A stretch of DNA of 29,686 nucleotides from Bacillota bacterium (GCA_023457255.1 JAEWMB010000034.1:1-29686); one strand, 5' to 3'; shown: positions 1 to 7,359, numbered from the stretch's first letter. A program made the numbers and translations. Notes: generated by a model not told the origin, from the sequence alone.

Positions 1-78
1 ATTGGCCATATAGCACCTCCGTTTTGAATTACACCTTATCTAAGTCTATCATATTAACAAACCACTGTCTATTAGTTA

Positions 79-93
79 TTTTATACATCACTG
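79..93 (-). repeat. candidate operator copy 1 (inverted)
   Basis: On the minus strand this reads CAGTGATGTATAAAA, an exact 15-base match to copy 2 at 166-180. It is in inverted orientation about 90 bp upstream of the -35 box. It could be a distal repressor or activator site that allows looping. Confidence 0.55.
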
Positions 94-165
94 TTTCTAT
101 CGGATTACTCTTCTCTATTGCAAGGAAGAAGATCAAAAGCTCTATAAGCCATAAGTTTTTTCATA

Positions 166-181
166 CAGTGATGTATAAAAC
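166..181 (+). repeat. candidate operator copy 2
   Basis: CAGTGATGTATAAAAC ends two bases before the TTGACA -35 box at 184. It matches copy 1 (inverted) over 15 bases and copy 3 over 16 bases with one difference. The position is typical of a site controlling RNA polymerase access. Confidence 0.6.
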
Positions 182-183
182 TC

Positions 184-212
184 TTGACATTCTCGTTTTG
201 GTGTGCTAGCAT
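184..212 (+). promoter_or_regulatory. sigma-A promoter of the polymerase operon
   Basis: A perfect -35 box TTGACA (184-189), a 17-bp spacer and a -10 box TAGCAT (207-212), with a TG one base before the -10 (TGC then TAGCAT), form a good vegetative promoter. Transcription would start near 219-221 and give a leader of about 70 nt before the ATG at 291. Near-identical 15-16 bp elements lie just upstream of the -35 and just after the start point, so the promoter is probably repressed by a protein bound on both sides. No open reading frame with a credible ribosome site lies in 1-290. Confidence 0.72.
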
Positions 213-221
213 TTGTTATAA

Positions 222-237
222 CAATGATGTATAAAAC
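222..237 (+). repeat. candidate operator copy 3
   Basis: CAATGATGTATAAAAC lies about 10 bases after the -10 box, at or just after the expected transcription start. It differs from copy 2 at one base. Copies 2 and 3 are direct repeats 56 bp apart and bracket the promoter. Confidence 0.6.
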
Positions 238-290
238 GTTATTTATCTTATTACATAATGTTTTAAGTTTAAGATTAAAGGAGGAAAACA

Positions 291-680
291 ATGAGAGATA
301 AGTTAACCGGCTTGGCTTTCTTAAGCCCGGGCAGACCATCCACATCAATGACGGATACGGAATGGCAAGAAAAGTTTATACTATTAAAATCATTAACAAC
401 ACCATTTCCAAAAAAGAACGGAAAATTAATTGGCTATTCGAAAGAAATGCCCTTATGGAAGGATGAAACGAATGGCTCCTGCTTTGGCCTTACTAATTGG
501 CAGAATTATTGCAGCTTCATAAATGATATTTTAAGTCAAATCCGCAGAGGACGAATTGATTATTGCTATTATGCTTATCAAATAGCCGACATTCTTCCAT
601 TTGAATATGACACTTTAAAAACACATTATAATTCTAATGGTAGGTACTGGGATATTTGGCTTGAGAAAACTCAACCTTAA
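291..680 (+). CDS. hypothetical protein, first gene of the polymerase operon
   Basis: The 129-aa protein starts at an ATG seven bases after an AAAGGAGG ribosome site and is the first gene after the operator-flanked promoter. I do not recognise the family. It is soluble, rich in Trp, Tyr and Cys (for example NWQNYCSF and DYCYYAYQ around residues 68-97), and has no signal peptide or membrane segment. The central and C-terminal parts look helical with several aromatic pairs. The next gene begins 26 bp later, so it is co-transcribed with the 870-aa polymerase-like protein and may be a cofactor or regulator of it. That role is inferred from position only; an unrelated early phage protein is equally possible. 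Confidence 0.75.
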   Translation: MRDKLTGLAFLSPGRPSTSMTDTEWQEKFILLKSLTTPFPKKNGKLIGYSKEMPLWKDETNGSCFGLTNWQNYCSFINDILSQIRRGRIDYCYYAYQIADILPFEYDTLKTHYNSNGRYWDIWLEKTQP

Positions 681-706
681 ATAAAACAAATTGGGAGGTA
701 GCACCT

Positions 707-3319
707 TTGGTAAATCAACAGTATACATTAATAAAAATTCCTATCAAAGAAATTATCCTGCAAAATTATACCGTATGCTTCACCAGAGAAGAGGAGGTAA
801 ATAAAGCGTATTTAATAACCCAGCCCCCTTCGCTTTTATTTGATCAGGTAGAACGGCTGCGTGGTTATTCCACCAGCCATATAGGTGAAATTATTCTTGT
901 CGTTGCGAAGAAAAATCCAAAGCAGGAAAAAGAGCTTCGGCATATACTAATGCATGGTTTTACATATAACAACAAGCATTATTCCAGATTTGGGAAATCT
1001 GCTTCTCAGGGAAGAGATGGTATTACCGCCTTTTTATGTGATGAATTGTTCCGGGAATTATTTATGATTACACAGATGGATATCGAAATTTCCGAGTGCG
1101 TTATTTCAAAATACGAAGCCCAGCGATGTCTTCCCTTTAGTTCCTGTACGCTTATTCCGAACTATCTTCCTTACATTGTTATTGTAGGTGAATATGAAAA
1201 AACAATATATAACCAGTTAATAAAGTATGTTGTTGAACGGGAACGGGAGTATATCGATAAAGAGACCGGGATATTAAAAAAATACAACTCTCGCGAAATT
1301 GAAGAAGGTTATAAAGATATCACGATTTCTCCCTTTGATGGTTGTGGCTGCCATGAAGCTGAATTTATGAATATAACAAGCCAAGCCTTGGAGCTTGACT
1401 ATAAGGCAATTGGAAATCAAATCAGATTACCATTCATAAAAGGTTATTCTGTTTATGTTCCATTCAAACAAATTCTAAAAGAATGGGGCTATACGAAGAT
1501 AACTGACGTATATGGCCATACACATAATATTGAGGATATTGATTGTATCTGGAACTTATCCATGTTCAAAGGCCATAAGTATTTTAAAGAAGCCTATGGA
1601 AATAATGCCTGGATTAAATATATGGAGACTCTAAGAAAGTATCATTACAAGCTGGGCATAAGCAAATATAGTCATCACCTAAATAATTTAAACAAAAAAA
1701 CACGTATGAACTTTCAATATTTACAGTGTCTGGATCTATGGAACTCCAAATATGTCGAACGCTACCAGGACGGAACGGAACAAAAATATGACATTCTATC
1801 GGAAGTAAATGAAGGAAAAATAATAAAATTGGCAAAATACACGACCAACCTGTATAAAAAAATTATCACAGGGGATGCCTTTTACACGCTAAAGTTTATG
1901 GGAATAACAGAAACAACGGATTATGAACCTAACAGCGATTATATAAAAGCAATCCTGATAAATAAAGATATGTTAAAAGATCCTGCTATTAAAAAATATC
2001 TCTATCGAAAATTAAAGAAATCAATCGCAGAAGCAAAGGTAGGAAAAGTCTATGCAGATGGCTTCTACCACACAGTTGTCGGGGATATGCTCGGGTATTT
2101 ACAATATGCAGCCGGCATCGAACCGGTGGGATGTTTAAAATCCGGTGAATTTTATTGCAATACAATGGAGGAAGGCGAATGCGTTTCCTTTCGTTCTCCC
2201 CTCGTCTGCCCCTCCGAAGTAAATAAAATTAATATCGTAAATAATGAACTAACCACAAAATGGTTTTCTCATTTTAAGGATCAAGATGTTGTAATGCTAA
2301 ATATGTATGATTTATCTGCCCCACAGCAAGGAGGGATGGACTATGACGGCGATATTGTATTGCTGTCCAATGATCCCGTCATTGCTAATTCTATCATAAA
2401 TAAACCTATCATTATCGACATCAATGATAAAGCTACCGCAATATCAAAACCATACACGGCAGAAAATATCACTGATTATGAAGTTATGACTCGCGACAAT
2501 AGAATTGGAGAAATTACTAACGTAGCTACAAGTATAATTAACAAATACACCAATAATGCTGAAATAAAGAGTCAATATTCTGATTATATAAGCTTGTTGA
2601 GAATTTACCAGGGAAAAGAAATTGACTTTCTAAAAACCGGTTACCGCTGGCACATGAGTAAAGCCCTTAGAACTCACGCTACCAAGCTGCCATGGTTTTT
2701 ATTATATAACTACCCTGAAAAATTAGAAATCTATGAAAAACGAAAAGAAAAAAATAAAAATATTAAAAACTCTGAAGATAAGTTAAAGTTAAACTCTTAT
2801 TATTCTCCCTCACCTTTAAATGAACTATGTGAGTATGTCTGCAATTGGGAAAAGAAACATTTGCTGTGGAATAATACGGTTCAAAATACGAGACTTCTGA
2901 TTATCAACCATACTCTGGACTTGACCGATAAGAAGATAATCCGCACAGTAAGACATTATATTAATACTTATGCTATGGATTTGAAGCACCACCTTGCAAT
3001 GATTGAGGAAAATAATAAGAACGCGATCAATTTTAATAATAATGCATTAATCAATCAATATAAGAAAAGACTGTCAGAGGATTTGAAGCTAAGTGAAGAA
3101 GTCATTGCCAATTATGTGATTAGTGTATCCTATAGTAATCTTTCCCTTAGCAAGAGTCTTGCATGGTATGCTTATGGCGATTATATTATCAAAAACTTAT
3201 ATTCTAATACGAAGGAAAAGCAGGAATTATCTATTACTGAAACTTCACCCGATGATGTAACTTCTTATGAATACCTTGGAAAATATTATGATTTTAAGGA
3301 GAGTGAAGAAAATATATAA
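707..3319 (+). CDS. single-chain two-barrel RNA polymerase (YonO/RdRP-like)
   Basis: The 870-aa protein starts at a TTG eight bases after a GGGAGG site. It is predicted to make RNA with a single polypeptide. Seen: GGMDYDGD at residues 542-549, giving the metal-binding triad D545/D547/D549 (the universal DxDGD of double-psi-barrel polymerases). RSP at 496-498 lies about 50 residues upstream, the place of the RxP substrate motif. QIR (R240) and IKG (K245) follow a DGCGC block at 211-215, then SMFKG (K288). ASQGRDG near R103 resembles the segment that precedes the barrels in eukaryotic RdRPs. This order (Q-R-G, QIR..KG, S-M-K, RxP, DxDGD) matches QDE-1-type RdRPs and phage SPbeta YonO, a DNA-dependent enzyme of about the same size. 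The template (DNA or RNA) cannot be told from sequence. It lies upstream of a tail module, as expected for a late-gene polymerase. Confidence 0.82.
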   Translation: MVNQQYTLIKIPIKEIILQNYTVCFTREEEVNKAYLITQPPSLLFDQVERLRGYSTSHIGEIILVVAKKNPKQEKELRHILMHGFTYNNKHYSRFGKSASQGRDGITAFLCDELFRELFMITQMDIEISECVISKYEAQRCLPFSSCTLIPNYLPYIVIVGEYEKTIYNQLIKYVVEREREYIDKETGILKKYNSREIEEGYKDITISPFDGCGCHEAEFMNITSQALELDYKAIGNQIRLPFIKGYSVYVPFKQILKEWGYTKITDVYGHTHNIEDIDCIWNLSMFKGHKYFKEAYGNNAWIKYMETLRKYHYKLGISKYSHHLNNLNKKTRMNFQYLQCLDLWNSKYVERYQDGTEQKYDILSEVNEGKIIKLAKYTTNLYKKIITGDAFYTLKFMGITETTDYEPNSDYIKAILINKDMLKDPAIKKYLYRKLKKSIAEAKVGKVYADGFYHTVVGDMLGYLQYAAGIEPVGCLKSGEFYCNTMEEGECVSFRSPLVCPSEVNKINIVNNELTTKWFSHFKDQDVVMLNMYDLSAPQQGGMDYDGDIVLLSNDPVIANSIINKPIIIDINDKATAISKPYTAENITDYEVMTRDNRIGEITNVATSIINKYTNNAEIKSQYSDYISLLRIYQGKEIDFLKTGYRWHMSKALRTHATKLPWFLLYNYPEKLEIYEKRKEKNKNIKNSEDKLKLNSYYSPSPLNELCEYVCNWEKKHLLWNNTVQNTRLLIINHTLDLTDKKIIRTVRHYINTYAMDLKHHLAMIEENNKNAINFNNNALINQYKKRLSEDLKLSEEVIANYVISVSYSNLSLSKSLAWYAYGDYIIKNLYSNTKEKQELSITETSPDDVTSYEYLGKYYDFKESEENI

Positions 3320-4145
3320 CATTTATGATAAATTTTTTTATGAGGTTATGGAGGACTTTAAAGAAAGTACGGAACAAGAGCAGGAAGAAATAGTGGAGAC
3401 ATTTATGGCGGCCTTGTGGAATAATCCAAATAAAAGAAGAGTACTTACGAAAACTATCCTTTTTAAAGTACGAAGCGATTTACTCTCCTCTGAACTGGGA
3501 AAAGTTTTCGATATGTGGTCTGAAGTTGAATATACCGGATATAAATCTATGACGGACAAAACGGACTACCTCAGCCTTCTACGCCAAAAGATTAATAATC
3601 TTTATACAAGATACTTCGACCCCGAAGTTATCCTCCACAGTGAATACATGAATTTACTGAATACTCCGAAAAAATTGTATTATCGCTGGATTTCGGGGGA
3701 AGAACTTTCGAAAAATTACGTGACCATGACGATTGATGATGCCATCAGCAAATCAATCGGGGTAAAAGAAACCTATAAAAGGCAAAAGATGAAGCTATCA
3801 TGGACAGACTACCAAACTCTAATCAAGGAAATATTTACGAAAGTATTTCATAACTATACGATGCTTGATGATTATTCCAATCTATTTCACCAGGACATGT
3901 CAATAGATAGCTGGAGCGAAGACAATTTTTATATAAAGTATTCTTGCAGGTACCTGGAAAGTGAAATGAAACAGTATCAAAAAAAATATTACGGTGTAAA
4001 ACAGCACAAAACATATGGACGCTGCAAGAAATGCGGTGATTTATTTGAGAAGACAGGCACAAATCATATTTATTGTATTAAATGCAAGAAAATAAAGCAG
4101 TTGGAATGGCAAAGAAATTCGATGAAGAAACACAGAGCTATGTAA
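3267..4145 (+). CDS. zinc-ribbon protein of the polymerase operon
   Basis: The reading frame is open from an ATG at 3267 (292 aa), overlapping the polymerase gene by 53 bp. An AAGGAG at 3296-3301 suggests the true start may be downstream, at GTG 3303 or a rare ATA/ATT codon near 3312-3321, so the start is uncertain. The first two thirds are helical and rich in Tyr, Trp and acidic residues. The C-terminal 40 residues hold a four-cysteine zinc ribbon (CKKC, then about 15 residues, CIKC) followed by a very basic tail. I do not recognise the family. Translational overlap with the polymerase suggests a partner, perhaps a DNA-binding or promoter-recognition subunit; that is inference. No sigma-factor signature is visible. 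Confidence 0.8.
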   Translation: MNTLENIMILRRVKKIYNIYDKFFYEVMEDFKESTEQEQEEIVETFMAALWNNPNKRRVLTKTILFKVRSDLLSSELGKVFDMWSEVEYTGYKSMTDKTDYLSLLRQKINNLYTRYFDPEVILHSEYMNLLNTPKKLYYRWISGEELSKNYVTMTIDDAISKSIGVKETYKRQKMKLSWTDYQTLIKEIFTKVFHNYTMLDDYSNLFHQDMSIDSWSEDNFYIKYSCRYLESEMKQYQKKYYGVKQHKTYGRCKKCGDLFEKTGTNHIYCIKCKKIKQLEWQRNSMKKHRAM

Positions 4146-4179
4146 TACTACTCTCTTATTAAATTTCCTTAGTAAACTT

Positions 4180-4237
4180 ATCGAGTAAAAAGCAAAGATA
4201 TCGAAAACATTGACTTTGCTTTTTACTCGATTCTTTT
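4180..4237 (+). terminator. intrinsic terminator of the polymerase operon
   Basis: A perfect 17-bp inverted repeat (4181-4197 with 4214-4230), extended by an A-T pair, has a 16-base loop and is followed by TTCTTTT. It ends the polymerase operon 35 bp after its last stop codon. Confidence 0.85.
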
Positions 4238-4514
4238 CATGTTTTATATTGCGATTCGTATTACAGTGAAGTTCTTTAAAATGTCTTTTCTTGGCTTATA
4301 TACTGCAATAGTATCACATTTTTTAATAACATTTATACAGTAGTGAGATAAAACAACTCACAGCTAATTTAAAAAGTTTATCCTGCTTCTTTTTCGTACT
4401 AAGCCTGTTCAAATTGTTTGTGCAGGCTTTTTAATTAATAGAAAGAGAATGTATGATACCGCCTTTCAGATTAGAACATACCACATTATGATAGGTCCAT
4501 AGGAGGGAACGTTA
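4238..4514 (+). other. intergenic region between polymerase and tail operons
   Basis: This 277-bp stretch separates the control operon from the tail module and should hold the promoter of the latter. I find no convincing sigma-A pair of boxes. It contains a small GTGAG/CTCAC hairpin in the 4340s-4360s and a second terminator at 4401-4432. TTTATACA near 4330 resembles one half of the upstream operator element, but the match is only eight bases. If the encoded polymerase has its own promoter sequence, this is the first place to look. Confidence 0.4.
4401..4432 (+). terminator. second terminator before the tail module
   Basis: AAGCCTG (4401-4407) pairs perfectly with CAGGCTT (4423-4429) across a 15-base loop and runs into TTTTT. 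It is the second of two terminators in tandem between the polymerase operon and the tail genes. Confidence 0.65.
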
Positions 4515-5330
4515 TTGGACAAATTGGATTATGGAACATTACTTAGTTTTGAGCCGCTGCCATTACAAGGTGGATGCAGCATTATATCTCCTACCTTAAA
4601 AGAAATATCGAAGATAGGGTTTCATACTTATCAAAGTTACTTATCCTTAATGCTGCTTGACCTGGAACATTATTTTCAAATCCTCACTAAGGATTCCGAA
4701 TACTTTAACCAATATGCAAAAGAGGAAAAAGAAATCCTGCTAAAAATTAATTCCGACTATCACTTACTATCAGAGGCACAAAAGAAAAATATTACACTAC
4801 TTGATGTATTATCCTTTGATAAACCTATGATGAAACACATTGGGGAGGCTCTGTCTTTCTTCCTTAACAGCAGTTTAGATTATTCCTATGAGGAAAGAGT
4901 ATTTCATATAAGAAAGGATAATCAGGAATTTATTTCTCTTCCATTCTATTTTCATCCATCCATTGCGGATTTAATTCTGCAGCGCAATGGAATCACTCAA
5001 AAAAAGCAGAAAGAAAGCCTAAAGTTTAAAAACAAGCTGGCTGAAAAGTTATACCAGCGTTCTATGCAGGCAGAACATAATTTTAATAAAACCAGCAACA
5101 TAGACAAAAATATGGAACTCCCAAATATCATATCTGCTGTTGCCGCTTATCATCCTTCTATTAATATAATCAATATCTGGGATATGACGGTATTCCAATT
5201 GTATGATCAGTTTCAGAGGCTGCAAAATAATAATGTATATAAAATTCAATCTATTTCCGTTGCTACCTGGGGTGATGAAAAAAATAAATTTGATGCTACA
5301 CAGTGGTTTAAGAATCTAAACAATCCGTAA
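4515..5330 (+). CDS. conserved phage tail-module protein
   Basis: The 271-aa protein starts at a TTG eleven bases after an AGGAGGG site. It is soluble with no membrane segment. The C-terminal part (residues about 205-271) carries a block of the type IWDMTVFQLYDQFQRL followed by WGDEKNKFD and WFKNL. I associate this with proteins encoded just before the tail tube gene in clostridial phages, possibly of tail-assembly-chaperone type. The N-terminal 200 residues are helical and lysine/glutamate rich. It is the first gene after the double terminator and immediately precedes the major tail protein, from which it is separated by another terminator. The precise role is not established from sequence; I would call it a conserved phage protein. 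Confidence 0.7.
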   Translation: MDKLDYGTLLSFEPLPLQGGCSIISPTLKEISKIGFHTYQSYLSLMLLDLEHYFQILTKDSEYFNQYAKEEKEILLKINSDYHLLSEAQKKNITLLDVLSFDKPMMKHIGEALSFFLNSSLDYSYEERVFHIRKDNQEFISLPFYFHPSIADLILQRNGITQKKQKESLKFKNKLAEKLYQRSMQAEHNFNKTSNIDKNMELPNIISAVAAYHPSINIINIWDMTVFQLYDQFQRLQNNNVYKIQSISVATWGDEKNKFDATQWFKNLNNP

Positions 5331-5334
5331 TATT

Positions 5335-5368
5335 AAGATTCTATTTGAATATCTCATAGAATCTTTTT
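5335..5368 (+). terminator. terminator upstream of the major tail gene
   Basis: AAGATTCTAT (5335-5344) and ATAGAATCTT (5356-5365) form a perfect 10-bp stem with an 11-base loop followed by TTT. It lies between the 271-aa gene and the tail tube gene, so the latter is either read through or has its own promoter. Confidence 0.75.
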
Positions 5369-5402
5369 ATTTAATAAAATTATAACATTAGGAGGAACAA
5401 AC

Positions 5403-6143
5403 ATGGCTATTATTAACAAGGCAAATCGCACCTGCTGCGATGTGGACATCAGAGTTTTAAAAACAATGGCACCTTATTTATTCTTTGAGGATGCAAAGGT
5501 AACAACCTTTGGTTTTACCGCAGATGAAACGTTTGCTACTGCAAAAGGAGCAAAGAAAATCTCTTTCACTAATCCAATGGATGCAACAATGACGATTGAA
5601 GCACAGATTAAGCCTTTCAAATTATACTCACTGTTATCCGATGGCACAGTAGAAAACACTGCTGTTATTGCCGAAAAACAGGTAATCACTGCTTCAACAG
5701 AAGCAACTTTAACCTTACCTGCAGGAGTAAAAGCCGGTACCGTATTCGTTTATGCCAATGGTGATTTTGGCGGCACGCCAATTCAGGGCTCTATGAGTGG
5801 TAATACTTTTAATGCGAGTGAAGCATCCAGCATTGTCAGTGGTGCTGCATATGAAGTTGGATATCTTGTTACGAAATCGGAAGGTGTACAAAGGATTTCA
5901 TTCAATAACAAGAAAAATCCTCTTGATTACTACTGTACAATGAAAACGGTAGAAAAGGATGAACTTGGCGTAATTACTCCTTACATTATCACAGGATATA
6001 AATGTAAGCCTAAGAAATCCATTGATCTTAGTTTCTCTTCTGAAGGCGATGCTGCTACAGTAAAGATTGAATTCTCTTGTCTGGAAGATAAGGACGGTAA
6101 CATTGCTGATATGGTGGAGTATACAGAGCCTGTTGAAATTTAA
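5403..6143 (+). CDS. major tail protein (tail tube)
   Basis: The 246-aa protein starts at an ATG eight bases after TAGGAGG. Size, near-absence of Trp, high Thr/Ala/Gly/Ser content and predominance of alternating beta-type segments fit a siphovirus tail tube subunit. Its position also fits: directly before small chaperone-like genes and the tape measure gene. The N-terminal part (residues 1-80) and C-terminal part (150-246) look like the tube fold. The middle (about 95-140, rich in Thr, Gly and Ser) looks like an inserted loop or Ig-like surface domain. It is bracketed by intrinsic terminators at 5335 and 6199, consistent with a highly expressed monocistronic structural gene. No contractile sheath gene is nearby, so the tail is the non-contractile type. 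Confidence 0.78.
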   Translation: MAIINKANRTCCDVDIRVLKTMAPYLFFEDAKVTTFGFTADETFATAKGAKKISFTNPMDATMTIEAQIKPFKLYSLLSDGTVENTAVIAEKQVITASTEATLTLPAGVKAGTVFVYANGDFGGTPIQGSMSGNTFNASEASSIVSGAAYEVGYLVTKSEGVQRISFNNKKNPLDYYCTMKTVEKDELGVITPYIITGYKCKPKKSIDLSFSSEGDAATVKIEFSCLEDKDGNIADMVEYTEPVEI

Positions 6144-6198
6144 GTAAATTAGTAAATTTCATATACTAATTCTATTATATTGTAGTTTCTAAAGTGCA

Positions 6199-6245
6199 TA
6201 GGAATAGCACTATACAATATAAGTATAGTGTTATTCCTATTTTTT
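6199..6245 (+). terminator. strong terminator after the major tail gene
   Basis: A 17-bp stem (6199-6215 with 6223-6239, one G-U pair) with a 7-base loop is followed by six T residues. It probably terminates most transcripts after the tail tube gene and lets a fraction read into the tape-measure operon. Confidence 0.88.
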
Positions 6246-6269
6246 ACATAACAAAAAGAAGAAGGTGTT

Positions 6270-6512
6270 ATTATATCAAATTTAAAATTAAAAACAATTG
6301 CTGATTTATATGATTGCTATGGGGAAGAAAATCTTATTCCTATTGACGTAATAAAGCAAATAATCTTTTACACATCAAAAGGTGTGCAGCCGGTATATAC
6401 CTGTGAATCCGAGCTTCCTGATAAGAAAGGAAAATTAGTATGCTGGTTTTTAAAATCAGAAACTCTGTGGGTTTATAAAAAGTGGAGCGAAAACAGGCCA
6501 AAACATGAATAA
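6270..6512 (+). CDS. small tail-module protein, non-ATG start
   Basis: An open frame of about 80 codons ends at TAA 6510-6512. No ATG, GTG or TTG lies near its 5' end. A GAAGAAGG site at 6258-6265 precedes an ATT at 6270 (and ATA at 6273), so initiation on a rare codon is the simplest reading. The protein has coding character (YTCESELPD, LVCWFLKSETLWVYKKW) and no membrane segment. It occupies the position of the first tail assembly chaperone (gpG-like) between tail tube and tape measure genes, but I see no motif that proves this. An ATG in another frame at 6505 overlaps its stop and opens only a 19-codon frame. Confidence 0.5.
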   Translation: MISNLKLKTIADLYDCYGEENLIPIDVIKQIIFYTSKGVQPVYTCESELPDKKGKLVCWFLKSETLWVYKKWSENRPKHE

Positions 6513-6527
6513 GATGCTTTGGGATTC

Positions 6528-6571
6528 GTACCTACTGGAAAAAGGTAAATCTTTCGCCCAGTAAACTTACC
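6528..6571 (+). other. candidate RNA pseudoknot between small tail genes
   Basis: Two interleaved complementary pairs are visible just after the stop at 6512: TACTGG (6533-6538) with CCAGTA (6558-6563), and GGTAA (6544-6548) with TTACC (6567-6571). Their order is that of an H-type pseudoknot. An alternative hairpin TACC/GGTA competes with it. It may affect translation of the next gene, or be chance. Confidence 0.3.
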
Positions 6572-6662
6572 CTCCCGCTGCATACATAAATTTAAAGTGT
6601 ATTATCTTACAAGCCGGACAGTAAAAAAGTATAAAAGTAAAAGGATTACGGAGGACATTACA

Positions 6663-6881
6663 ATGTTAAATTATATTAAATCAAAAATATTTTTTGCTAA
6701 ATTAAAAATAGAATTATATAAGGCATTCTCCCATAGCAATGATTATATTGGAATGCTTACAAAACTTGCTGTTGCCTCTAAGGATATGCCGCCCGAGGAA
6801 GTTAAGAAAGAACTTTTATCTGCGTTAGCGAACATGATACACAGTTCTGCAAGTAATGAGAATGAAGCAATAGGGAGATAA
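6663..6881 (+). CDS. small tail-module protein before the tape measure gene
   Basis: The 72-aa protein starts at the ATG at 6663, seven bases after ACGGAGG. A longer frame from GTG 6597 exists, but no ribosome site supports it. The protein is a mostly helical, basic then acidic sequence without a membrane segment; I do not recognise the family. It sits where the second tail assembly chaperone (gpT-like) is normally found, directly before the tape measure gene, so a chaperone role in tape-measure loading is plausible but unproven. No slippery heptamer joining it to the preceding frame was found. A perfect palindrome with a T tract follows its stop. Confidence 0.6.
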   Translation: MLNYIKSKIFFAKLKIELYKAFSHSNDYIGMLTKLAVASKDMPPEEVKKELLSALANMIHSSASNENEAIGR

Positions 6882-6890
6882 CTAGCAATC

Positions 6891-6914
6891 ACAGCTCTTA
6901 TAAGAGCTGTTTTG
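6891..6914 (+). terminator. hairpin terminator or attenuator before the tape measure gene
   Basis: ACAGCTCT-TATA-AGAGCTGT followed by TTTTG is a perfect 8-bp stem with a tetraloop. It lies 50 bp before the tape measure start. The T tract is short, so it may only weaken transcription. Confidence 0.5.
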
Positions 6915-6941
6915 TAAAAAATCAGGAAGGGAGAAAAACAT

Positions 6942-7359
6942 ATGAAAAATCAATTCTCGGCCATAGTGAAAACAGTTCTTGATCTAACCAGTATAGGGAA
7001 AAAGAATATCGATGAGATACAAAAAACTATTGATAAATATCCTGTCAAAATAAAAGTGGAAATGGATAACTCCTCTCTCGAGGAAGCAGAAGAACTTGGA
7101 TTATCTTGGGTAGACATATTAAAACAAGCTATGTCTGAATTAGAGGGTATCGATACTTTATTAACCAGAATTGGTAAATCAAATAATTCCTTATCCAATA
7201 TATGGAACCATATGTTAGGAAACATGGAAAATTCCGATGCCGTTACTACACTTATTAACGGTTTTAATAGTTTATTAGCTGTAATCAATAAGATTACTGA
7301 GCTTAATCCGACCGCTGAACTTGGAGCCTTAAACGAACTCGCATCAAATAAAACAGGGT
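6942..7359 (+). CDS. tape measure protein, exon 1
   Basis: The ATG at 6942 follows GGAAGGGAG by nine bases. The first 139 codons encode a helical sequence with repeated Lys/Glu/Ser patterns (KNIDEIQKTIDKYPVKIKVEM near the N terminus), typical of tape measure N-termini. The frame stays open to a TAG at 7482-7484, but from about 7360 onward the sequence is a structured group I intron. Joining 7359 to 7880 restores one frame (418 + 5024 nt = 1814 codons) and gives the smooth join SNKTG-S-NSSIIVN. The 5' splice site was chosen because T7359 can pair with G7376 in a P1 helix and it is in frame. A site at 7383 would also be in frame but has a poorer P1. In an unspliced message only a truncated protein would be made. 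Confidence 0.75.

Noticed and set aside
24..209. 61-codon plus-strand frame at the window start
   Set aside because: It overlaps the operator repeats and the promoter, has no ribosome site and no protein-like composition.
142..348. Minus-strand 68-codon frame
   Set aside because: It runs across the promoter and the start of the 129-aa gene without a ribosome site; shadow frame.
6450..6570. Programmed frameshift producing a gpG-gpT-type fusion
   Set aside because: No slippery heptamer was found and the alternative frame stops at 6562, so it was kept only as a weak observation.
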